Part shown: in pieces, positions 25,663-35,660 of the stretch | Numbering within the stretch: position 1 is the stretch's first letter | Layout of the letters: the number at the start of each line of letters is the position of its first letter | Source of the DNA: Clostridioides difficile_D | GTDB lineage: Bacteria > Bacillota > Clostridia > Peptostreptococcales > Peptostreptococcaceae | DNA length: 64,000 bases | Assembly: GCA_945861085.1 (NCBI GenBank) | Contig: OX244046.1 | Location: forward strand, 3,782,001 to 3,846,000 | Direction: 5' to 3' | Notes under the pieces: generated by a model | What the model saw: the letters and a program-made list of their open reading frames with translations, nothing else | What the model was told of the DNA's origin: nothing | Databases searched by the model: none | Made by a program: the position numbers and the translations under genes

Positions 25663-27459
25663 TTAAAGAATCCCTGCCATTCTCATAAGTTGCTTTGCAT
25701 TTGTAGTTTTACACCTTCCATCCTTTATCCTATAGTCAAAATGAATTTTATCATCTACATAGTACTCTGAGAAATGATAGTTCACAACTTCTACATCTCC
25801 ACTACCTGAAAGGTCACATAACTCAAAATCATGTGTTGTAACCATACTTATAACCCATGGTCTTGATAATTTCTTCACTGCCTCACTTGCCCCAATAATT
25901 CTATCAGCAGAATTAGTTCCTTTAAAAATCTCATCTACTAGAACCAACATTGGTAACTCTTTCAAACTATATTGAATCATTGATTTTATTCTAAGAATCT
26001 CAGCATAAAAAGTTGATATTCCTTGGCTTACATCATCTTGTATTCTCATAGATGTGAATATAGCCATACAACTTGCATCAAACCTCTTAGCACATACTGG
26101 TCCACCTGCATATGCCAACACTAAGTTTACGCCTATACTTCTTAAAAAGGTTGTCTTTCCAGACATATTTGAACCTGTAATAATACATGTCTGAGAATTT
26201 AATTGTATTGAATTTGCTATGACACTTTTTTCTTCTATTAAGGGGTGACATACTTCTTCAACTCCCAATCTTGGAGTATCTTCATATTTTATTACTGGAA
26301 AACATGTATTTTCCTTTACATGACCAATAACTGTTAAACTTATTAGAGCTTCAAACTCCCCAATAGATTCAAGCCAACCTCTAATTTGATTTCCATATAT
26401 ACCTTTCCATCGTTCTAAAGCTTCTGCACAATGATAGTTCCACATTAGAACACCACAGGCAATTATATATACTATCTGATTATATCTTAGATTTACAGCA
26501 TTTCCTATTGAATTCAATTGTTTAACACCTTTTGAAACTCCACTTCCCCTAGAAAGTTTCTCCTGTAATTCTTTTAAATAAGCACTCTCAAACGACTCTT
26601 TTTCTAAAACCTTAAACATTTTCTCATATACTTGTATACTTCTACTAAATGAAAATAATGGAGAAAGAGTTTGCATAAGTTTTGGATATCCAAAACCACT
26701 AAATCCTAATTGGATTATAAAAAGTAAAAAAACAGGTAAAATAGGTAAAAAACCTAATATAAAGAATATAAAAGATAAGATTGTTGCAGTAGGTAATCCC
26801 CAAGTAAAAACATGCATCCATTTTGGTATATATACATTTTTATTTTCTCCATACTCTATAAATGATTCTATGCTTCCATCAGAATTGTTTTTTTGCTCCT
26901 TACCAATTATATTACTAAGTGTTTGAATATGAATAGAAAAATCATCTTTTGATAAAAGTTCTTTTATCGCCATTTGTCTTTCTAATATTACCTTCTCATC
27001 TGGGTTTTCATTCCATAAGGACTTAGCCAAAAACTTTTTTCCATAGGAAGTATTAGCTACACAGATATATTGATATAGTGATGCTCTTCCAAACAAATCC
27101 AAATCTTTTGCTTGCGCACTTTCGTCTTCTAGGTATTCTCTACCATCTATTTTAAATTCCTTCCATCCGTCTCCAAATCGTTTAATATACTTATCTAAGA
27201 CTTCACTCTTGCTTTTAAAATATGTTTCCTCTTCTTTTACTTTATTATGAATAACTAAAAGTGATATAAATATTATTGTTGATACAACTCCAACAAAAAT
27301 ACCTACTATGTTTTTATTATAAAATCCAATAGCAAATCCTGCTATCACTATCAAAAAAGATATTAATCTTGCTGTGCTTATATTATTTGACTTTTTACTT
27401 AAGAGCAATTCTTTTTCAGTAGTACTTTCTAAAAGTTTACTAAAATATTCTATTCCCAT
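25663..27459 (-). CDS. Membrane-anchored MutS-like ATPase (598 aa)
   Basis: Protein with a MutS-type C-terminal ATPase but no mismatch-recognition domain. Walker A is GSNMSGKTTFLRSIG, and Walker B/signature lies in VLVDEIFKGTNSADRI. The N-terminal half has two hydrophobic pairs: residues about 30-75 (ISFLIVIAGFAIGFY, IVGIFVGVVSTIIFISLLVI) and about 215-260 (LPTATILSFIFFILGFL). Such membrane MutS relatives are common in Firmicutes and Bacteroidetes, and their job is not established. A role in DNA handling at the membrane is only a guess. The ATG at 27459 has GGA nine bases before it; a TTG four codons upstream is the alternative. Confidence 0.85.
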   Translation of the reverse strand: MGIEYFSKLLESTTEKELLLSKKSNNISTARLISFLIVIAGFAIGFYNKNIVGIFVGVVSTIIFISLLVIHNKVKEEETYFKSKSEVLDKYIKRFGDGWKEFKIDGREYLEDESAQAKDLDLFGRASLYQYICVANTSYGKKFLAKSLWNENPDEKVILERQMAIKELLSKDDFSIHIQTLSNIIGKEQKNNSDGSIESFIEYGENKNVYIPKWMHVFTWGLPTATILSFIFFILGFLPILPVFLLFIIQLGFSGFGYPKLMQTLSPLFSFSRSIQVYEKMFKVLEKESFESAYLKELQEKLSRGSGVSKGVKQLNSIGNAVNLRYNQIVYIIACGVLMWNYHCAEALERWKGIYGNQIRGWLESIGEFEALISLTVIGHVKENTCFPVIKYEDTPRLGVEEVCHPLIEEKSVIANSIQLNSQTCIITGSNMSGKTTFLRSIGVNLVLAYAGGPVCAKRFDASCMAIFTSMRIQDDVSQGISTFYAEILRIKSMIQYSLKELPMLVLVDEIFKGTNSADRIIGASEAVKKLSRPWVISMVTTHDFELCDLSGSGDVEVVNYHFSEYYVDDKIHFDYRIKDGRCKTTNAKQLMRMAGIL

Positions 27460-27653
27460 AAAAAATTCCAACTTTCTTATTATATAATGAAATTCAAGTA
27501 TAAAATTAATCTAGTACTATACTTTAAATTATCCTTATATAATATATCTTATTAATAAACATTATATACAACTTGATTTTAATTTATAAGGTGTAGGATA
27601 TAAACCTAATCAATATTTAATTAAATGACGTATAGTTCACTATTATTCCTGTA

Positions 27654-28583
27654 CTATTTAGTATCAATTAATTTTGATAATTTTTTAGTAAATTCTTGAG
27701 CTGCATCATATCCCATTCCTCTTTGTCTAAAATTCATTGCTGCTACTTCTAATATCATAGCGGTATTTCTTCCAGGTTTAACAGGTACAACCAGTTTCTC
27801 TACATTAACACCAAGTATCTCTTCATACTCTTTATCCAATCCAAGTCTATCATAGTACTTAGTTTCATCCCAAGCTTCTAGATGAACTACTAAATCTATC
27901 ATTTTAGAATTTTTAATTGCTCCTACTCCATACAGACTTCTAACATCTATTATCCCTATTCCTCTTATCTCAAGGAAATGTCTTATCAGTTCAGGTGACT
28001 GACCCACAAGCATACTTTCATCCAATTTTCTTATCTCTACAGCATCATCTGCAACCAATCTATTGCCTCTTTGAATTAATTCTAATGCTGTTTCTGACTT
28101 TCCTATACTACTTTCACCTTTTATCAGCACACCTATACCATAAATATCTACTAGTACCCCGTGAATTGTTGTGTGTGGTGCTAACTTATTATCCAAATAA
28201 TTTGACAGTCTATTTATAAGTCTAGTGGTATTTCTGTTTGTACTCAAAAGTATTCTTTTATATTTTTTAGCTTTTTCAATTACATCTGGCTTGATTTCCA
28301 AATCTCTAGAAATTATTAGAGCTGGTATTTCATATGAAAAAAATCTATCTAGTACTTCTTCTCGAATATGAATATCCATTAATCCAAAAAAATTATATTC
28401 TGTCTTTCCAACTATTTGTATCCTTTCATATGCAAAATAATCAAAATACCCTGCAAACTGTAATCCTGGTCTATTTATATCTTGAGAGTAAACATAATAA
28501 TCTACATCATCTGGCATGTATACTATTTTTAATTTCAAGTCTTTTATTATCTCTTTTATTGATACCTTATTGCTAGTTTCCAT
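27654..28583 (-). CDS. hprK: HPr kinase/phosphorylase (309 aa)
   Basis: Phosphorylates and dephosphorylates Ser46 of HPr, the switch for carbon catabolite control in Firmicutes. The P-loop is GVLIKGESSIGKSETALELI, and the family signature is EIRGIGIIDVRSLYGVGAI. The N-terminal domain is the usual MurF-like fold. Length is standard. The ATG overlaps the uvrC stop (TAATG), so it is translated with the excinuclease gene. The partner HPr is not in the window. Confidence 0.96.
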   Translation of the reverse strand: METSNKVSIKEIIKDLKLKIVYMPDDVDYYVYSQDINRPGLQFAGYFDYFAYERIQIVGKTEYNFFGLMDIHIREEVLDRFFSYEIPALIISRDLEIKPDVIEKAKKYKRILLSTNRNTTRLINRLSNYLDNKLAPHTTIHGVLVDIYGIGVLIKGESSIGKSETALELIQRGNRLVADDAVEIRKLDESMLVGQSPELIRHFLEIRGIGIIDVRSLYGVGAIKNSKMIDLVVHLEAWDETKYYDRLGLDKEYEEILGVNVEKLVVPVKPGRNTAMILEVAAMNFRQRGMGYDAAQEFTKKLSKLIDTK

Positions 28584-30400
28584 TAATTTTCTTCCTTCCT
28601 AAAAAAATTATAAACATTCTCTGCAATGCTTTTATTCATCCCATCTACTTCTAAAAGTTCTTCCATAGTAGCTTTTTTTATAGCATCTACATCCTTAAAG
28701 TGATTTAGTAATGACTTCTTTCTTTTTTCACCTATTCCCTGTATATCATCTAAGATAGATTTTGTCAAAGCTTTATTTCTTAAGCTTCTATGATATGTTA
28801 TTGCATAATTATGAACCTCTTCTTGTATACTAGCAATAAATCTATATAAATTGGTTGTTTTATCTAGCTCTATTTCTTTTTCTTTACATATCAGTCCTTT
28901 GGTTCTATGTTTATCATCTTTATACATTCCCCAAAGAGGTATATCCACATCATTAAGTTCTAATACTTTTTTTACTGCACTAACTTGTCCCTTTCCACCA
29001 TCCAACAATATCAAATCAGGTAAATTTCCATGTTTTAATCTTCTATCTACAATTTCAGCCATAGAATCATAATCATTAGGACCAATGACTGTTTTTATTT
29101 TATATCTCCTATATTCCTTTTTATCTTTTTTAGCATTTGTATACACTACCATAGAACCAATCGAATCTACACCTTGTATATTTGATATATCATAAGCCTC
29201 TATTCTTATTGGCAACTTTTCTAGAGTTAGTATTTGCTTTAACTCTTCCAATGCTCCAATACTTTTTTCATATTTTCTTTTATTCATATCAGAAAATTTT
29301 TCAAGATACTCTACAGCATTTTTTCTGACCATTTCAACTAAGCTTTTCTTCTCTCCCTTTTGAGGAACTCTTATTGTTACTTTTTGCCCCTTTTTAGATG
29401 ACAACCATTCTTCTAATATATAACTATCTTCTATCTCATCTTCTATAATTAATTCTTTAGGTATATACTCTTGCTCATTATAAAATTGTTTTACAAATGA
29501 ACTTAATATAGAAGCTCTTGGACTATCCATTACACCTTCTAATATAAAATGCTCCCTACCTACAATCTTACCATTTCTGATAAAAAACACCTGGACACAA
29601 GCTTCATTATGAGCTCTTGCCATTGCAACCACATCTTGGTTTAAGTCACTTACAGTAGCATCTATTTTCTGTTTCTGTATCATCTCTTCAAGGCTCTTTA
29701 TTTTATCTCTATATACAGCAGCTTCTTCAAATCTAAAATTCATAGAACTCTCATTCATTTTTTCCTTTAAAAGCTCCATCAATTTTTCTTCCTTACCAGA
29801 TAGACACATTATAATCTCTTCTATCATTTTTCCATACTCTTCTTTAGAAACATTTCCTGTACAAGGTCCTAAACATTTATTTATGTGTAGATTTAAACAA
29901 GGTCTTGTCTTATTCTTTATTGCTTTATCTATATCTATTTTACAGCTTCTTATTGGATACGTACTACTTATAAGCTCCAAGGTATCATTCACAGCAGTTA
30001 TATTGGTATATGGTCCAAAATACTTTGCCTTATCTTTAAGAACTCTTCTAACCTTTAAGATTCTTGGATAATCTTCATTTGTAGTTACTTTGATATATGG
30101 ATAAGTTTTATCATCTCTAAGTACTACATTATACTTTGGTCTATATCTTTTTATTAAATTACATTCAAGTATTAATGCCTCTAACTCTGAATCCGTTATA
30201 ATATACTCAAACTTATATATATTCTTAACCATAGATTTTACTTTAGATGTATGGTTTTTTGAAGATTGAAAATACTGCCTTACCCTATTTTTTAAAGATA
30301 TGGCTTTTCCCACATATATTATATGGTCGTATTTGTCTTTCATTAAATATACTCCGGGCTCAGAAGGTAATTTTTTTAAATGCTCTTGTATATCAAACAT
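28583..30400 (-). CDS. uvrC: Excinuclease ABC subunit C (605 aa)
   Basis: Nuclease that makes both incisions in nucleotide excision repair. The N-terminal GIY-YIG domain reads EPGVYLMKDKYDHIIYVGKA. The UVR coiled motif is near MNFRFEEAAVYRDKI. The RNase-H-like C-terminal nuclease begins IEAYDISNIQGVDSIGSMVV. Tandem helix-hairpin-helix motifs close the protein (DIQGIGEKRKKSLLNHF). The start at 30400 is set by GGAGGG seven bases upstream; an earlier TTG overlaps that site. It shares a transcript with hprK. Confidence 0.97.
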   Translation of the reverse strand: MFDIQEHLKKLPSEPGVYLMKDKYDHIIYVGKAISLKNRVRQYFQSSKNHTSKVKSMVKNIYKFEYIITDSELEALILECNLIKRYRPKYNVVLRDDKTYPYIKVTTNEDYPRILKVRRVLKDKAKYFGPYTNITAVNDTLELISSTYPIRSCKIDIDKAIKNKTRPCLNLHINKCLGPCTGNVSKEEYGKMIEEIIMCLSGKEEKLMELLKEKMNESSMNFRFEEAAVYRDKIKSLEEMIQKQKIDATVSDLNQDVVAMARAHNEACVQVFFIRNGKIVGREHFILEGVMDSPRASILSSFVKQFYNEQEYIPKELIIEDEIEDSYILEEWLSSKKGQKVTIRVPQKGEKKSLVEMVRKNAVEYLEKFSDMNKRKYEKSIGALEELKQILTLEKLPIRIEAYDISNIQGVDSIGSMVVYTNAKKDKKEYRRYKIKTVIGPNDYDSMAEIVDRRLKHGNLPDLILLDGGKGQVSAVKKVLELNDVDIPLWGMYKDDKHRTKGLICKEKEIELDKTTNLYRFIASIQEEVHNYAITYHRSLRNKALTKSILDDIQGIGEKRKKSLLNHFKDVDAIKKATMEELLEVDGMNKSIAENVYNFFRKEEN

Positions 30401-30493
30401 CTCGCCCTCCAAAACATTAAATTTTATACTAAAATTATACCCTAAAATATGAAATTTAAAAAGTTATACAATTTCCAGTATTTTAGACAAGTT

Positions 30494-30560
30494 AAAGTCC
30501 ATATCCTCTTCTATAACTAATTTAAAAATAATTTTAAACGTGAAGAGTGACATGGACTTT
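30494..30560. repeat. Interrupted inverted repeat between uvrA and uvrC
   Basis: AAAGTCCAT-atc-CTCTTC (30494-30511) faces GAAGAG-tgac-ATGGACTTT (30542-30560), giving a fifteen-pair stem with one internal loop and a 30-base apical loop. Just outside, ACAAGTT and AACTTGT extend the symmetry loosely (30488-30494 and 30591-30597). No T-tract follows on either strand. It may be an operator, a processing stem or a weak terminator after uvrA. Confidence 0.5.
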
Positions 30561-30659
30561 ATACTTTTGGTTACTATTTACAACTTGTATTTAACTAATT
30601 TACTTCTAACAGAGCAATTTAGTTTATATAATTCTAAGTTTTATCACATTTTATATAAT

Positions 30660-33485
30660 TTAAGAAAAATATTTCTTCAAGAATTGACCTGTGTAAGACC
30701 CCTCAACTTTAGATACTTCTTCTGGTGTTCCAGTTGCAACTATAGTTCCACCGTTATCTCCACCTTCTGGTCCTAAGTCTATTACATAATCACAAGTCTT
30801 TATGACATCTAGATTATGCTCTATAACTATAATTGTATTTCCTGTATCTGCTAATCTTTGTAGTACATGGATTAGCTTGTCTACATCTGCCATATGAAGT
30901 CCAGTAGTAGGTTCATCTAATATATATAAAGTCTTTCCTGTTGGTCTTTTACTAAGTTCAGCAGCTAATTTTATACGTTGTGCTTCTCCTCCTGATAATT
31001 GAGTTGAAGGCTGCCCTAATTTGATATATGAAAGTCCTACATCCATTAAAGTCTCTAGTTTTCTTTTTATATTTGGTATATTTTCAAAAAACTCAACAGC
31101 TTCTTCCACATTCATATCTAGAATATCAGATATAGTTTTATCTTTATATTTTACTTGTAGTGTTTCTCTATTGTATCTTTCACCCTTACAAATTTCACAA
31201 GGAACATATACATCTGGTAAGAAATGCATTTCTATTTTTATTATTCCATCACCCTTACAAGCTTCACATCTACCACCTTTTACATTGAAACTGAATCTTC
31301 CTTTTTTATAACCTCTTGCTTTAGCTTCATTAGTAGCTGCAAAAATATCTCTTATAAAGTCAAATACACCTGTATAAGTAGCTGGGTTTGAACGAGGTGT
31401 TCTTCCAATTGGACTTTGGTCTATATTTATAACTTTATCTATATTTTCAATTCCTTTTATCTCCTTATGTTTACCAGCTCTTTGTTTAAGTCTATTCACT
31501 TTACTTGCAACACCTTTGTAAAGGATGTCGTTTATCAGCGTACTTTTTCCTGAACCTGAAACACCTGTTATACATGTAAACTTACCTAATGGGAATTTTA
31601 CATCAATATTTTTCAGATTATTTTCTGATGCTTTAACTATTTCTATAAAACTTCCATTTCCTTCTCTAGTAGTCTCAGGAAGTAATATTTGTTTTTTACC
31701 ACTTAGGTACTGACCTGTTATCGAGTTCTCATTTTTAATTATTTCATCTAAAGTTCCTTGCGCAACTATCTCACCACCATGTATACCTGCACCTGGTCCA
31801 ATATCTAGAACATAATCAGCTTCTCTCATTGTATCTTCATCATGCTCTACAACAATTAAAGTATTTCCTAAGTCTGTTAGATGTCTAAGAGTAGCTATTA
31901 GTCTGTCATTATCTCTTTGATGAAGACCTATACTTGGCTCATCAAGTACATATAATACTCCAACCAATGCAGAACCTATTTGAGTTGCTAATCTTATACG
32001 CTGTGCTTCTCCTCCTGATAGAGTTCCAGCTTTTCTTGATAAATTTAAATAATCAAGACCAACATCTCTTAAGAACATCGCTCTCCCTTTTATCTCTTTT
32101 ATAATCTCATGAGCTATAAATCTCTGTTTTTCTGTAAGGTTTATATTTTCCATAAAGTCAATCAATTCATTTACGGACAAGTTCGTAACTTCCATTATAT
32201 TTTTTCCATCAACCAAAACAGACAAGACTTCCTTTTTAAGTCTTAACCCTTTACATTTTGGACATGGTCTTTCTGCCATATATTCTTCAATCTTATCTCT
32301 CATGTAGTCGGAGTTAGTTTCTCTATATCTTCTTTCTAAGTTTACTATTACTCCTTCAAAATATGACTTATAATTTCTAGTCCCTCCAAATTTTGATTCA
32401 TAAGTAAATTCTACAATTATATTCTCTTTACCATAAAGTAATTCCTCAACAAAATCCTCTGGCAAATCTTTAAATGGTGTTGTCAAAGATACATTAAAAT
32501 GTTCTGCTAAGCTTTTTATCATTTTACTATAATAAGTATCATCATTAACACCTGTTGACCCCCATGCTGCTACTGCACCTTGTTTTATTGATAAATCTTT
32601 ATTTGGCACTACTAATTCTGGGTCAACTTCTTTACTTTCTCCAAGACCATTACAAACATCACAAGCACCAAAGGGAGCATTAAATGAAAACATTCTTGGA
32701 GATAATTCTTCTATACCAATTCCATGTTCTGGACATGCAAATTTAGTTGAAAAAAGAATTTCCTCTCCATCTATTATTTGAGCTATTACAAGACCATCAG
32801 ATAACTTAACTGCAGTCTCAATTGAGTCTGCTAGTCTAGATTCAATTCCATCTTTAATTACAATCCTGTCCACTACAACTTCTATACTATGTTTTTGGTT
32901 TTTGTTTAGGACTATATCATCACTAACTTCATAGTTTTCACCATTAACCCTAACTCTTACAAAGCCTTCTTTCTTTATATTATCCAACACTTTTTTATGT
33001 GTACCTTTTTGTCCTCTAACAATTGGTGAAAGTATTTGCAATTTCGTTCTATCTGGAAAATCTAACATTTTATCAACTATTTCTTGAATAGTCATTTGAC
33101 TTATTTTTTCACCACATGTAGGACAATACACATCTCCTACCCTTGCGAATAATAATCTTAGGTAGTCATATATTTCTGTTACCGTTCCAACAGTAGAACG
33201 TGGGTTTTTTGAAGTAGTCTTCTGGTCAATTGAGATAGCTGGTGATAAACCCTCAATATATTCTACATTTGGTTTTTCCATTTGACCTAAAAATTGTCTA
33301 GCATAAGCAGATAAACTTTCTACATATCTTCTTTGACCTTCTGCATATATTGTATCGAATGCCAAAGAAGACTTGCCAGACCCTGACAATCCCGTAAAAA
33401 CAATAAATTTATCTCTTGGTAATTCTAAATCTATATTTTTTAAATTATGCTCTTTTGCTCCTCTTATTATAATTTTATCTTCCAT
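30660..33485 (-). CDS. uvrA: Excinuclease ABC subunit A (941 aa)
   Basis: Damage-sensing ATPase of nucleotide excision repair. Two ABC modules are present: Walker A motifs VFTGLSGSGKSSLAFDTIYA and ITGVSGSGKSTLINDILY, and signatures LSGGEAQRIRLATQIG and LSGGEAQRIKLAAELS. Zinc-finger cysteines appear as CPTCGEKI, CDVCNGLG, CPKCKG and CEACKGDG with CEICKGERYN. Length is standard. It starts 18 bases after uvrB and is clearly co-transcribed with it. Confidence 0.97.
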   Translation of the reverse strand: MEDKIIIRGAKEHNLKNIDLELPRDKFIVFTGLSGSGKSSLAFDTIYAEGQRRYVESLSAYARQFLGQMEKPNVEYIEGLSPAISIDQKTTSKNPRSTVGTVTEIYDYLRLLFARVGDVYCPTCGEKISQMTIQEIVDKMLDFPDRTKLQILSPIVRGQKGTHKKVLDNIKKEGFVRVRVNGENYEVSDDIVLNKNQKHSIEVVVDRIVIKDGIESRLADSIETAVKLSDGLVIAQIIDGEEILFSTKFACPEHGIGIEELSPRMFSFNAPFGACDVCNGLGESKEVDPELVVPNKDLSIKQGAVAAWGSTGVNDDTYYSKMIKSLAEHFNVSLTTPFKDLPEDFVEELLYGKENIIVEFTYESKFGGTRNYKSYFEGVIVNLERRYRETNSDYMRDKIEEYMAERPCPKCKGLRLKKEVLSVLVDGKNIMEVTNLSVNELIDFMENINLTEKQRFIAHEIIKEIKGRAMFLRDVGLDYLNLSRKAGTLSGGEAQRIRLATQIGSALVGVLYVLDEPSIGLHQRDNDRLIATLRHLTDLGNTLIVVEHDEDTMREADYVLDIGPGAGIHGGEIVAQGTLDEIIKNENSITGQYLSGKKQILLPETTREGNGSFIEIVKASENNLKNIDVKFPLGKFTCITGVSGSGKSTLINDILYKGVASKVNRLKQRAGKHKEIKGIENIDKVINIDQSPIGRTPRSNPATYTGVFDFIRDIFAATNEAKARGYKKGRFSFNVKGGRCEACKGDGIIKIEMHFLPDVYVPCEICKGERYNRETLQVKYKDKTISDILDMNVEEAVEFFENIPNIKRKLETLMDVGLSYIKLGQPSTQLSGGEAQRIKLAAELSKRPTGKTLYILDEPTTGLHMADVDKLIHVLQRLADTGNTIIVIEHNLDVIKTCDYVIDLGPEGGDNGGTIVATGTPEEVSKVEGSYTGQFLKKYFS

Positions 33486-33503
33486 AATGTTGTTTTTACC
33501 TTT

Positions 33504-35474
33504 CTATTTTTCCAATTTTTCTTCTAATTGTTTCACTTTATCTCTAAGTTCTGCCGCTCTTTCAAATTGTAAGTTTTGAGCAGCTTCCATCATCTCTGAT
33601 TTTAATTTTTCTATATTAGCTCTTATTTCGTCTTTATCATCTGTATCAGATATTCCATATACAACTTCTTCCTCTGCCACCTTAGTAGCTTCTATACTAT
33701 CTCTTATATTTTTCTGTATAGTTTTAGGAGTAATATTGTGTTCTTCATTATATAAATTCTGTATATCTCTTCTTCTCTTTGTTTCATCAATAGCATTTTG
33801 CATTGAGTCAGTTATTCTGTCTGCATACATAATTACTCTTCCATTTTCATTTCTAGCTGCACGTCCAATAGTCTGTATTAAAGCTGTTTCGGAACGCAAG
33901 AAACCTTCTTTATCTGCATCTAAAATTGCTATAAGTGAAACTTCTGGTATATCCAATCCTTCTCTAAGTAGATTTATTCCTACAAGCACATCAAATTTTC
34001 CTAGTCTTAAATCTCTTATTATTTCTGTTCTTTCTAATGTAACTATATCTGAATGTAAATATTTAACTTTTATCCCTATTTCTTTAAGATAATTAGTCAA
34101 GTCCTCACTCATTTTTTTGGTTAAAGTTGTTATAAGTACTCTTTCATTTTTTTCTATAGTTTTAGTTATTTCTCCTACCAAATTATCTATTTGATTATTT
34201 ATAGGTCTAACTTCTACAATTGGGTCTAAAAGTCCAGTTGGTCTTATTATCTGTTCTGCTATAGTCTCTGAGTGTTGAATTTCATAAGGTCCTGGTGTAG
34301 CACTTACAAACAACATCTGATTTATATTTCCTTCAAATTCTTGAAAATTTAATGGTCTATTGTCAAGTGCAGAAGGTAATCTAAAACCATTCTCTATAAG
34401 AGATGTCTTTCTAGACCTGTCTCCTGCATACATACCTCTTACTTGTGGTATAGTAACATGTGCCTCATCTACAATTATCAAATAATCATCTGGGAAGAAA
34501 TCCATTAAAGTATATGGTCTTTCTCCTTCTGACCTTCCTGTAATATGTCTAGAATAGTTCTCTATTCCCTGACAAAACCCTATTTCCTTTAACATTTCTA
34601 TATCATACTTAGTTCTTTGTTCAATTCTTTGGGCTTCTAAAAGTCTATCATTTTCCTTGAAAAATTTAATTTGTTCTTGAAGCTCGTCTTCTATTTGTAC
34701 AATTGCCTTTTCAATTCTTTCTGGAGTTGTTACATAGTGAGACGCGGGGAATATAACAACGTGATTTCTAGTGCCAACAATCTTCCCTGTTACATAATCA
34801 ATCTCTGTTACTCTATCTATCTCATCACCAAAAAATTCTATTCTTATTGCTTTTTCATCGTTACTAGCTGGAAATATTTCTAGTATATCTCCTCTAACTC
34901 TAAAGGTACCTCTTGTAAAATTTATGTCATTTCTTTCGTATTGTATCTCTATTAACCTTTTTATTACATCATCTCTGTCTCTTTGCATACCTGGTCTTAT
35001 AGATAACATAAGTTCTTTATAGTCTTTTGGGTCACCAAGTCCATATATACAAGATACAGATGATATTATTATAGTATCTCTTCTCTCTAAAATAGATGCT
35101 GTAGCAGAATGTCGAAGTTTATCTATTTCATCATTTATGCTTGCATCTTTCTCTATATAAGTGTCACTGTGAGCCACATATGCTTCTGGTTGATAGTAAT
35201 CATAGTAACTTACAAAATATTCAACTGCATTGTCTGGGAAAAATTCTTTAAACTCACTGTAAAGCTGTGCTGCTAATGTCTTATTATGAGCCATTATTAG
35301 GGTAGGTTTCTTAACTTGTTGAATGATATTTGCCATTGTGAATGTTTTTCCTGAACCCGTTACTCCCAATAATGTCGAAAATTTCTCATTTCTATTTATA
35401 GAATCCACTATTGATTTAATAGCTTCTGGTTGGTCACCTGTAGGTTTGAAGTCTGATTTTATTTTAAAATCCAT
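33504..35474 (-). CDS. uvrB: Excinuclease ABC subunit B (656 aa)
   Basis: Helicase-like damage-verification subunit. Walker A is LLGVTGSGKTFTMANII. The beta-hairpin that inserts between strands contains YYDYYQPEAYVAHSDTYIEK. The DEAH-like box is IIVDEAHVTIPQ, and helicase motif VI is QTIGRAARNENGRV. The UVR motif for UvrC contact ends the protein (MMEAAQNLQFERAAELRDKV). The ATG at 35474 has AAGGAGTG before it; an upstream in-frame ATG would bury that site. First gene of uvrB-uvrA. Confidence 0.97.
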   Translation of the reverse strand: MDFKIKSDFKPTGDQPEAIKSIVDSINRNEKFSTLLGVTGSGKTFTMANIIQQVKKPTLIMAHNKTLAAQLYSEFKEFFPDNAVEYFVSYYDYYQPEAYVAHSDTYIEKDASINDEIDKLRHSATASILERRDTIIISSVSCIYGLGDPKDYKELMLSIRPGMQRDRDDVIKRLIEIQYERNDINFTRGTFRVRGDILEIFPASNDEKAIRIEFFGDEIDRVTEIDYVTGKIVGTRNHVVIFPASHYVTTPERIEKAIVQIEDELQEQIKFFKENDRLLEAQRIEQRTKYDIEMLKEIGFCQGIENYSRHITGRSEGERPYTLMDFFPDDYLIIVDEAHVTIPQVRGMYAGDRSRKTSLIENGFRLPSALDNRPLNFQEFEGNINQMLFVSATPGPYEIQHSETIAEQIIRPTGLLDPIVEVRPINNQIDNLVGEITKTIEKNERVLITTLTKKMSEDLTNYLKEIGIKVKYLHSDIVTLERTEIIRDLRLGKFDVLVGINLLREGLDIPEVSLIAILDADKEGFLRSETALIQTIGRAARNENGRVIMYADRITDSMQNAIDETKRRRDIQNLYNEEHNITPKTIQKNIRDSIEATKVAEEEVVYGISDTDDKDEIRANIEKLKSEMMEAAQNLQFERAAELRDKVKQLEEKLEK

Positions 35475-35594
35475 AGTATCACTCCTTTTTACGAACATTA
35501 GTTCCTAACATGTATTATTATATCATACCTTTATAAAATTGTTTAAGTTATTTTAAATATTTTACCCATTTAAATTTTACTTAAATCTAAAACA

Positions 35595-35628
35595 TAAAAA
35601 AAGACTCCTATCTTTGCAATAGAAGTCT
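35595..35628 (-). terminator. Terminator of the ABC importer/phosphodiesterase operon
   Basis: On the minus strand AGACTTCTAT pairs with ATAGGAGTCT (one G-T wobble) around a seven-base loop and runs into seven T. It separates the importer operon from uvrB. Confidence 0.85.
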
Positions 35629-35660
35629 ATAATTCCTGGAAAATATATACTTTATTCAAC

